Assembly (NCBI GenBank): GCA_029242325.1
Contig: JAQWUD010000038.1
Span: forward strand, 124,001-188,000
Length of the DNA: 64,000 nt
Direction: 5' to 3'
Source of the DNA: Luminiphilus sp.
GTDB taxonomy: Bacteria; Pseudomonadota; Gammaproteobacteria; Pseudomonadales; Halieaceae
A program made the position numbers and the translations under genes. The notes below the pieces were generated by a model, which saw nothing but the letters and a program-made list of their open reading frames with translations, searched no databases and was not told the origin of the DNA. Position 1 is the stretch's first letter, and each line of letters begins with the position of its first letter. Shown here piece by piece: positions 1 to 6,670 of this stretch.

Positions 1-167
1 GACAAACAGGCCTGGCGGCGTTTCGCATCGCACTGTTGCCCGAGCATGAGGCGCTGCTGGTAGAGGCGCAGGCTGTCGCAACGAGGCTCTATCAGCACGA
101 TCCGGCGCGGGCGGAGGCCTTGATGCGGCGCTGGGCAGGTTCCCGCGCCGACTTTGCCAGAGTCTGA
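1..167 (+). CDS. recG: ATP-dependent DNA helicase RecG, C-terminal end (partial)
   Basis: Only the last 55 codons are in the window, in the frame that starts at base 3 and stops with TGA at 165-167. The tail begins QTGLAAFRIA and ends with an ALMRRWAG segment, which resembles the RecG C terminus (QTG-x-A-x-F-K/R-x-A, then a helix with an ERW-like motif). RecG remodels stalled forks and Holliday junctions by branch migration. The assignment rests on this short tail only; the helicase motors lie outside the window. ubiA follows 66 bases downstream. Confidence 0.7.
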   Translation, partial: QTGLAAFRIALLPEHEALLVEAQAVATRLYQHDPARAEALMRRWAGSRADFARV

Positions 168-233
168 AAAGCGGGTCGCATCGCTCCAGTCAGGTCGCTA
201 GACTGTGGACCTCTCTAGCATGAAGCGCGACCG

Positions 234-1148
234 TTGACTGACTCCCCCTCTTTAGTCGATCCCTCGACCAACGCCCGCCCCAGCACATGGTGGGGGATGA
301 TCGAGATTATGCGCTTTGACAAGCCCATTGGTGCGTTTCTGCTATTGGCGCCCACGCTCTGGGGCGTGGTCCTCGCCAACAAGGGCTACCCCTCCCTCGA
401 CTTGCTCTGCATCTTTGCTGCTGGCGCTGTGGTCATGCGAGCAGCCGGCTGCATTGCGAATGATTTGGCAGACAGGAACCTCGACGGCTTCGTAGAACGC
501 ACTCGCTTACGACCCCTCGTGACCGGCGCCCTGACCGTCAGGAAAGCGATTTTCCTCCTAATGGGGTTGCTTGCTCTCGCTCTTGGGCTGGTGGCAATGA
601 CCAATCCCATGACCGTTCAGCTATCGGTTGCAGGCGCCGCGCTGGCGTTAATTTATCCGCTGATGAAACGGGTCACTCACTTACCGCAGATTGTGCTGGG
701 CCTCGCCTTCTCCTGGAGTATTCCCATGGCATTTGCGGCGAGCCTGAATGCGCTGCCAGTCGCCCTATGGTGGTTATTCGCAGCCAACGTGCTGTGGACC
801 GTCGTATATGACACGCAATACGCAATGGTTGATCGTGAGGACGATCTGACTATAGGCATTAAATCTACCGCGATTTTGCTGGGTGACCTTGATGTGCGCG
901 TCATTGGACTACTGCAGTGCCTGTGTTTATTTGCCTTCTGGCGTTGTGGAGAGGCCTTCGCTTTGGGTCCTCTTTACAACAGTGCCGTGATTGCTGTTGG
1001 CGCGATGTTCGCACGGCACCTGTGGCTCATCAGGAACCGGGATATTCATCAATGCTTTGCGGCTTTTAGCCAGAGCAAATGGATCGGCTTGATTATCCTT
1101 GCAGGATTATGTGCCCACTTCTGGTTTGGCGCTCCGGCCACTGGCTGA
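234..1148 (+). CDS. ubiA: 4-hydroxybenzoate polyprenyltransferase
   Basis: Integral membrane prenyltransferase that attaches the polyprenyl chain to 4-hydroxybenzoate in ubiquinone synthesis. The 304-residue product is slightly longer than the E. coli enzyme (about 290) and aligns along its whole length by eye. Both Asp-rich Mg-diphosphate motifs are present: NDLADRNLD (about residues 76-84) and YDTQYAMVDREDD (about 192-204), in a multi-helix hydrophobic protein. No in-frame ATG lies upstream of the conserved region, so the start is taken as TTG at 234; an in-frame ATG further in would cut into the N-terminal region. The usual partner ubiC is not here; recG precedes it. The next gene starts 5 bases after the stop, suggesting cotranscription. 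Confidence 0.93.
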   Translation: MTDSPSLVDPSTNARPSTWWGMIEIMRFDKPIGAFLLLAPTLWGVVLANKGYPSLDLLCIFAAGAVVMRAAGCIANDLADRNLDGFVERTRLRPLVTGALTVRKAIFLLMGLLALALGLVAMTNPMTVQLSVAGAALALIYPLMKRVTHLPQIVLGLAFSWSIPMAFAASLNALPVALWWLFAANVLWTVVYDTQYAMVDREDDLTIGIKSTAILLGDLDVRVIGLLQCLCLFAFWRCGEAFALGPLYNSAVIAVGAMFARHLWLIRNRDIHQCFAAFSQSKWIGLIILAGLCAHFWFGAPATG

Positions 1149-1153
1149 TCGCA

Positions 1154-2299
1154 ATGACAACATCTTCTGCGCAAGTACATCAGTCCTTGTCCGAACTGGA
1201 TGCCTCGCACTGGCAAGCGCACTTCGGACACGCCGACCCTTTTTTAAGCTGGGACTTTTTGCGGGGCCTTGAGACATCAGGCTGCACGAGCCCGGAAAGC
1301 GGCTGGCAACCGGCGCATATCAGCTTTTCGGAATCAGGGTCACCCACCGCTTTATTACCCACCTATCTCAAATCTCACAGCTACGGGGAATATGTATTCG
1401 ACTGGTCTTGGGCGGACACCTGGCAAAGAATGGGGTTACGCTATTACCCCAAGTTAGTCACCGCAATCCCATTCACGCCCGCTACAGGCCAGCGCTTTGG
1501 CTGCCAAGAGCATGTGGCAGAAACACTGCCGCGCATCGTCTCGGCGGTGCAAACACTATGCGAGACGCTCGACGTATCGAGTTGGCATGTATTGTTCGTT
1601 GATGCGGACACGTCGGAACAGCTGACCAGCGGCGGTATGACGCAGAGGATGACCACGCAGTTTCATTGGTTTAACCGCGGCTATCGAGACTTTGCCGACT
1701 TTTTGGATCGCTTTAGCAGCCGAAAGCGCAAAAATCTCCGGCGCGAACGCGAGCAGATCGCCCGTCAGGGCCTGTCACTTCGAACGCTTAAAGGCGGCGA
1801 AATCAGCGACGCAAACTGGCAATTTTTTCATCGTTGCTACCAAACAACATACGCCAAACGATCGGGCCACGGCGGTTATCTGACAAAAGGCTTCTTCACA
1901 GAAACCTGCCCGAGCCTCGGGCAAACTCCCGTGATGATCGTTGCGGAACAGGCACAGCAGCCCGTCGCCGCGTCACTTTTTTTTGAGGGCGACGATACCC
2001 TGTATGGACGTTACTGGGGTTGCCTTGCAGAGTTTGACTACCTCCACTTTGAAGCCTGCTACTACCGCGGTATTGAGTACTGCATAGATGCCGGGTTGTC
2101 ACGATTTGACCCCGGCGCTCAGGGCGAACACAAAATTCAGCGTGGGTTCGAACCCATTCTTACGCATTCCAACCACTGGATCGTGGACGAACGCCTGCGT
2201 GAGGCGGTACAACAGTTTTCGATGCAGGAGTGTGAGCATGTCCGGGCGTACCAGCGAGAGGCCGCCACGCTATTGCCCTTCAAGCAAGAAAACGCTTAG
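1154..2299 (+). CDS. COG3146/FemAB-like GNAT-fold N-acetyltransferase
   Basis: A 381-residue soluble protein resembling the COG3146 (PF04339) family, annotated as peptidoglycan biosynthesis/recognition or GNAT-like. Family-like segments are DPFLSWDFLRGLE near the N terminus, a basic SSRKRKNLRRERE stretch in the middle, and GDDTLYGRYWGC followed by CYYRGIEYCI and FDPGAQGEHK toward the C terminus. Members carry two GNAT-type folds; substrate and reaction are not established. The ATG at 1154 is used because it lies just after the ubiA stop; a longer reading would overlap ubiA. The TAG stop overlaps the TAA stop of the convergent yaaA in a TTAG tetranucleotide. Confidence 0.75.
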   Translation: MTTSSAQVHQSLSELDASHWQAHFGHADPFLSWDFLRGLETSGCTSPESGWQPAHISFSESGSPTALLPTYLKSHSYGEYVFDWSWADTWQRMGLRYYPKLVTAIPFTPATGQRFGCQEHVAETLPRIVSAVQTLCETLDVSSWHVLFVDADTSEQLTSGGMTQRMTTQFHWFNRGYRDFADFLDRFSSRKRKNLRREREQIARQGLSLRTLKGGEISDANWQFFHRCYQTTYAKRSGHGGYLTKGFFTETCPSLGQTPVMIVAEQAQQPVAASLFFEGDDTLYGRYWGCLAEFDYLHFEACYYRGIEYCIDAGLSRFDPGAQGEHKIQRGFEPILTHSNHWIVDERLREAVQQFSMQECEHVRAYQREAATLLPFKQENA

Positions 2300-3081
2300 C
2301 CGGCCTGAGGCGGTGCATCTCGCAGAAAAACCCAGTTGTTGCCGTCTGAATGTTTGGCGCTGTAATAATAGCCGTCGCCCTTGAAGCGCTTTAGCCCTTC
2401 AGGCTCATTCAAACCTTTTTGAATAATGTAACGCGCCATGACCCCACGAGCTTTTTTCGCGAAGAAAGAAACCATTTTGTACTGGCCGTTCTTCAGGTCG
2501 CGAAACTGGGGCGTGATCACATCAGCATCCAGGTGCTTTGGTTTAACCACCTTGAAGTATTCGTTCGACGCCAGATTCACCAGCACCTTGCTGCCGCTGG
2601 CCTTCAAGTGTTTCCCCAGCACCTCCGTCACACTATCGCCCCAAAATTCATAGAGATTCTTGCCGCCCGCGTTGTTGAACGGCAGGCCCATTTCCAGCCG
2701 GTACGGCTGCATGAGGTCCAAGGGGCGCAACACACCATAAAGGCCTGAGAGGATGCGCAGGTGCTTCTGTGCAAAAGCGAGTTCTTCCGCGCTGAGCGTG
2801 TCTGCCTGGAGGCCCGTGTAAACGTCCCCCTTGAATGCCAAAACGGACTGTTTGGCATTCTTAAGCGAGAACGGGGCTGCCCAGTTCATAAAGCGCTCAT
2901 GATTCAGCGTGGCGATTTTCTCCGAGACACTCATCAGGGCCTGGATATCTTCAGGATCCATCTTGCGGGCGCTCTTCACCAGGGACGCGGCTTGATCGAT
3001 GAATAAGGGCTGAGTTGACTTCTTGGTGGTGGGAGCCGTCTCATAGTCGAGTGTTTTAGCTGGCGACAGAATGGAAAGCAC
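2296..3081 (-). CDS. yaaA: Peroxide stress protein YaaA (DUF328)
   Basis: 261 residues, close to the 258 of E. coli YaaA. The N terminus (V/M)LSILSPAKTLDYE, then FKGDVYTGL, LSGLYGVLRPLDLMQPYRLEM and NLASNEYFK are diagnostic of the family. In E. coli the protein lowers intracellular free iron damage during peroxide stress and binds DNA. The start is GTG at 3081, preceded on the minus strand by an AGAGG ribosome site; the open frame extends further upstream but that part is not family-like. It diverges from dctQ across a 75-base spacer with an inverted repeat. Confidence 0.92.
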   Translation of the reverse strand: MLSILSPAKTLDYETAPTTKKSTQPLFIDQAASLVKSARKMDPEDIQALMSVSEKIATLNHERFMNWAAPFSLKNAKQSVLAFKGDVYTGLQADTLSAEELAFAQKHLRILSGLYGVLRPLDLMQPYRLEMGLPFNNAGGKNLYEFWGDSVTEVLGKHLKASGSKVLVNLASNEYFKVVKPKHLDADVITPQFRDLKNGQYKMVSFFAKKARGVMARYIIQKGLNEPEGLKRFKGDGYYYSAKHSDGNNWVFLRDAPPQAG

Positions 3082-3092
3082 AGGGTTGCCTC

Positions 3093-3115
3093 TTCTGCTA
3101 TCTCTGGGAGCAGAA
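3093..3115. promoter_or_regulatory. Inverted repeat in the yaaA/dctQ divergent spacer
   Basis: TTCTGCT (3093-3099) and AGCAGAA (3109-3115) form a perfect 7-base inverted repeat with a 9-base spacer, inside the 75-base gap between the divergent yaaA and dctQ starts. Its position and dyad symmetry fit an operator for a dimeric regulator acting on one or both genes. No regulator gene is adjacent and the motif is not one I recognise. Confidence 0.4.
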
Positions 3116-3156
3116 TGATAACCTTGTACGTCGTCGATAAACACCGTGGGATAAAC

Positions 3157-3672
3157 ATGCCTCAAGAGACCCCCCCGACAAGCATGATTGATCGGGGTAT
3201 TCACCGGCTGAGCGACCTTGTCTTGTGGTGTGTGCCCACTATGGCGGTTCTCGTACTGGTCATTGTGGTATTGCGCTATGGATTCAACACCGGCGCGATA
3301 GCCGCGCAGGAATCGGTACAGTACCTGCACGCGGCCGTGTTCATGCTGGGCGCCGCAATCGCTCTGAGAGCAGATCAGCACGTGAGGGTGGATATTTTTT
3401 ATCGGAACTTCACTTCGCGCCAGAAAGCGTGGGTCAATGCGCTTGGTCACATCGTTTTCACACTCCCCCTATGCGCCCTGATTGGATGGGGGTCGATGGA
3501 CTATGTTATCGACAGCTGGTCAGCCAGCGAAGCCTCACCCGAACCCGGGGGACTGCCCTTTGTCTTCCTGTTAAAAACATTAATCCCTGTGATGGCGACC
3601 CTGCTCGCGCTGCAGGCGCTTGCCCAGCTTCAAACCTCGATTGCGACGCTTCGACGCAGGGGCACATCGTGA
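3157..3672 (+). CDS. TRAP transporter small permease (DctQ/TakQ-like)
   Basis: 171-residue membrane protein with four hydrophobic segments, including MAVLVLVIVVLRYGFN near the N terminus and VFLLKTLIPVMATLLALQAL near the C terminus. The pattern AAQESVQYLHAAVFMLGAA followed by LRADQHVRVDIFY is typical of DctQ subunits. It pairs with the large permease to form the membrane part of a Na+-driven solute importer. ATG 3157 is preferred over the upstream alternative because the extra residues overlap the promoter spacer. The stop overlaps the start of the large subunit by one base. Confidence 0.9.
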   Translation: MPQETPPTSMIDRGIHRLSDLVLWCVPTMAVLVLVIVVLRYGFNTGAIAAQESVQYLHAAVFMLGAAIALRADQHVRVDIFYRNFTSRQKAWVNALGHIVFTLPLCALIGWGSMDYVIDSWSASEASPEPGGLPFVFLLKTLIPVMATLLALQALAQLQTSIATLRRRGTS

Positions 3673-5036
3673 TGGAAGGACAGTTGGCACTGGCCATGTT
3701 TGTCGTGGTATGCGGCATTTTGCTGCTCGGGTTTCCAGTCGCATTAACGCTTGGCGGGACAGCACTGGGATTTGCAGCTCTCGGGATTCTGATCGGTCAT
3801 TTCGATCCTGATTATCTCTCCGCGCTGACGGGACGGATCTTCGGCACAATGGGTAACGAGACGCTGGTCGCCGTACCGCTATTTATCCTAATGGGCGTCG
3901 TGCTCGAACGCGCTCGCATTGCCGAAGACCTTTTAGCCAATATGGCGGGGCTCTTTGGTGCGCGACCTGGCGGGCTCGGTGTCGCGGTGATTGTCGTGGG
4001 CGCGCTGTTGGCGGCCAGTACAGGTATTGTGGGTGCCACTGTGGTGACAATGGGCGTGCTGGCGTTACCCACCATGCTCAAAGCGGGTTACCAGCCCCAG
4101 CTCGCCACTGGCACCATCTGCGCTACTGGTACTCTAGGGCAGATCATTCCGCCATCGATCGCTCTGGTGTTACTGGGTGACATCATGTCCAGCGCCTATC
4201 AGCAGGCGCAGCTGAGGATGAATATCATCAACACCGACACCGTTTCGGTTGGCGATTTATTTGTCGGCGCGATGGTGCCCGGGTGTGTCTTGGTAGTGCT
4301 GTATATGGGCTACTTGCTGTTGCGCGCGACCTTGCAACCCCGTATTGCTCCGCCTGCGATCGTTGAAAGCCCTGATCCGGGCTCCGCCATGAGGGCGGTG
4401 CTACCCCCGCTGGCTTTGATTGTGTTGGTGCTAGGCTCGATTCTTGTGGGCGCCGCAACCCCCACCGAGGCCGCCGGAGTCGGCGCTAGCGGCGCGCTAT
4501 TGCTGGCGATGCTCAGAGGCGCACTATCAATGGCCGTCTTACGCGACATTTCCCGCTCAGCGCTCTATACCACCAGCATGGTCTTCCTGATTCTAATTGG
4601 CGCCGCTGTCTTCTCGCTGGTGTTCCGGGGCTTTGGGGGCGATATGTTGATTGAGTCGTTTTTCGAAGACCTCGGAGGCGGGCCACATACAGCTTTGCTG
4701 GTCGTGATGCTCGTGATGTTCCTACTCGGATTTATCCTCGATTTTATTGAAATAACCTTTGTGGTGGTACCCGTAGTCGGCCCCATATTGTTGTCGATGG
4801 GATTCGATCCGATATGGCTGGGAGTCATGATCGCCGTCAACCTCCAGACCTCCTTCCTGACGCCGCCTTTCGGTTTTGCACTCTTTTATCTGCGTGGTGT
4901 GGCCCCTGATAGTGTCAGCACTCGCGACATTTATGCAGGAGTCCTGCCATTTGTGGTCATCCAGCTCTTGCTCCTGCTGCTCATGTGGTGGTGGCCCAAT
5001 CTGGTGCTATGGCTTCCCGGGCTCTTAGGGCGATAA
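3672..5036 (+). CDS. TRAP transporter large permease (DctM/TakM-like)
   Basis: 454 residues, around 12 membrane segments. Family hallmarks visible are GFPVALTLGG near the N terminus, ETLVAVPLFILMG, the ASTGIVGATVVTMG segment, GTLGQIIPPSIALVLLGD, and LTPPFGFALFYLRG near the C terminus. The long central loop after IPPSI resembles the TakM branch that works with 2-oxo acid/lactate-type receptors. ATG 3672 overlaps the dctQ stop (TGATG), so translation is probably coupled; a GTG one codon upstream is an alternative. The receptor gene is not next to it but at 5507-6661 on the opposite strand. Confidence 0.92.
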   Translation: MEGQLALAMFVVVCGILLLGFPVALTLGGTALGFAALGILIGHFDPDYLSALTGRIFGTMGNETLVAVPLFILMGVVLERARIAEDLLANMAGLFGARPGGLGVAVIVVGALLAASTGIVGATVVTMGVLALPTMLKAGYQPQLATGTICATGTLGQIIPPSIALVLLGDIMSSAYQQAQLRMNIINTDTVSVGDLFVGAMVPGCVLVVLYMGYLLLRATLQPRIAPPAIVESPDPGSAMRAVLPPLALIVLVLGSILVGAATPTEAAGVGASGALLLAMLRGALSMAVLRDISRSALYTTSMVFLILIGAAVFSLVFRGFGGDMLIESFFEDLGGGPHTALLVVMLVMFLLGFILDFIEITFVVVPVVGPILLSMGFDPIWLGVMIAVNLQTSFLTPPFGFALFYLRGVAPDSVSTRDIYAGVLPFVVIQLLLLLLMWWWPNLVLWLPGLLGR

Positions 5037-5121
5037 TGTCGGCTTAATCGGCGGGCCTTGTAATCGACCCAAAGCGCAGTGTGTTCGCCGTGCATGCTGC
5101 ATCCACGATCCGGGAGCTCAC

Positions 5122-5520
5122 ATGTCAGTCGAAGAACTCGATACCAACCCCTTGCCCTTTGGTGAGCTGGCGCTTCAAACCATCGCCATGCCGAAGGACA
5201 CCAACGCCAACGGCGACATTTTTGGTGGCTGGCTGCTTTCCCAGATGGATCTCGCAGGCAGTATCACCGCGTCTGAGCTCGCTGAAGGCCGGGTGGCCAC
5301 CGTCGCGGTTGAAGGGATGTCATTCCTGACGCCGGTACACGTTGGCGCCGTTGTAAGTTGCTACTGCGATGTGCTGGAGACGGGCCGCAGCTCAGCGAGA
5401 ATCCTCGTCGAGGTCTGGATCAATTCAAAACAGGACGGCGAGCCCCTTAAAGTGACCGAAGGGGAGTTTATCTACGTGGCCATAGATGAGAACAAGCTGA
5501 CCCGACCTATTCCCCAGTAA
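5122..5520 (+). CDS. yciA: Acyl-CoA thioester hydrolase YciA
   Basis: 132-residue single-domain hotdog-fold thioesterase that hydrolyses short- to medium-chain acyl-CoAs. The core TNANGDIFGGWLLSQMD (about residues 27-43) contains the family's conserved NxxGDxFGG and catalytic Asp, followed by VEGMSFLTPVHVG. A good ribosome site (GGGAG) precedes ATG 5122. Its 3' end overlaps the convergent dctP gene by 14 bases. It may be cotranscribed with dctQM, 85 bases upstream. Confidence 0.92.
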   Translation: MSVEELDTNPLPFGELALQTIAMPKDTNANGDIFGGWLLSQMDLAGSITASELAEGRVATVAVEGMSFLTPVHVGAVVSCYCDVLETGRSSARILVEVWINSKQDGEPLKVTEGEFIYVAIDENKLTRPIPQ

Positions 5521-6661
5521 GTGATATCGGGGGCAATAAGCGGTCACGCCCATTGAGATAGGCACGTTCCGAAACCTCGTGATAAGCCCTCACCTGTTCG
5601 GCAAAAGAAAAGTAAGAGGCAGCAATTTTTTTTGCCATCGGGTCGGCCTCCACCAGAGCCTGTATCGCAATCTGGCTTTTTTCATACAGGGCATCCATCA
5701 CATCGTCAGGCAGCGGCAACACCTCGGTGTCGAAATCGCTCAGCAGTATCTGAAGCGCCTCACTGTTGTGGGCGGTGAAATCATCCAGCATATCGCTGTT
5801 GGTTGCCCGGGCAGCTACCCTGACAATGGCCTGTAAATCGGCTGGTAGCGCGGCCAAAGCCTCAGCGTTGACAATGGTTTCGAGCATTGCCCCTGGCTCG
5901 TGCCAACCAGGATAGTAATAGTAATCACCGACCTCCATGAGGCCAAGTGTCCGATCGTTGTACGGACCCACCCATTCCACAGCGTCAATCACCCCAGTCT
6001 GCATGGACGTGTAGACCTCACCCCCAGCGATTCGGACTGCAGAGCCGCCAGCGGCATCAAATACTTCACCGGCAAGGCCAGGAATGCGCATTTTGAGTCC
6101 CTCGAGATCCTCGCGGCTATTGAGGCGAATATTGAACCAGCCCGCCATCTGAACACCCGTGCTGCCTCCAGCAAACGGCACCACACCAAATGGGGCATAC
6201 AACTCCCGCCAGAGCTCAAGCCCGCCACCATAATGCAGCCAGCCATTGGCTTCTTGTGCCGTCATACCAAACGGTACCGCCGTATAAAAAACGGCAGCGG
6301 GGATCTTCCCCTTCCAGTAATACGCCGCACCATGGCCTGCCTGAGCCACCCCGCGAGAGACCGCGTCGAACACCTCAAAAGCGGGCACAATTTCACCAGC
6401 GCCAAACACTTTGATTCTTAACCGTCCTCCGGACGTCTCATTTACCCGTCTCGCAAAATTCTCAGGTGCCGCGCCGAGGCCGGGTAACCCCTTGGGCCAG
6501 GTGGTCACCAGCTTCCACTCTATCGCTTCAATGGGCGCTCCTGCTTCGGTGGGCGTTGTGCCGGGCCGGTCCATGCGATCCATTGTCCACCCCGCAACGA
6601 CAGCCACCAATGCGGCCACAAGGCACAGCACGGCTACCGGCAAGATCTGTTGTTCACGCAT
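5507..6661 (-). CDS. TRAP transporter solute-binding protein (DctP/TakP-like)
   Basis: 384-residue periplasmic receptor. The N terminus has a hydrophobic segment (PVAVLCLVAALVAVVAG) with no clear cleavage site after it, so the protein may stay membrane-anchored. EWKLVTTWPKGLPGLG, then LKMRIPGLAGEVF, AVEWVGPYNDRTLGL and YYYPGWHEPG are typical of the branch containing 2-oxo acid receptor TakP and lactate receptors, so a small carboxylate is the likely ligand (inference). ATG 6661 follows the uvrD stop by 9 bases, and its ribosome site GAGGGA overlaps that stop. The likely partner permeases are the convergent dctQM genes. Confidence 0.9.
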   Translation of the reverse strand: MREQQILPVAVLCLVAALVAVVAGWTMDRMDRPGTTPTEAGAPIEAIEWKLVTTWPKGLPGLGAAPENFARRVNETSGGRLRIKVFGAGEIVPAFEVFDAVSRGVAQAGHGAAYYWKGKIPAAVFYTAVPFGMTAQEANGWLHYGGGLELWRELYAPFGVVPFAGGSTGVQMAGWFNIRLNSREDLEGLKMRIPGLAGEVFDAAGGSAVRIAGGEVYTSMQTGVIDAVEWVGPYNDRTLGLMEVGDYYYYPGWHEPGAMLETIVNAEALAALPADLQAIVRVAARATNSDMLDDFTAHNSEALQILLSDFDTEVLPLPDDVMDALYEKSQIAIQALVEADPMAKKIAASYFSFAEQVRAYHEVSERAYLNGRDRLLPPISLTGE

Positions 6662-6670
6662 GAAATTCCC

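Noticed and set aside
3082..3450. N-terminal extension of yaaA by over 120 codons
   Set aside because: It would run through the divergent spacer and antisense to dctQ, without similarity to YaaA.
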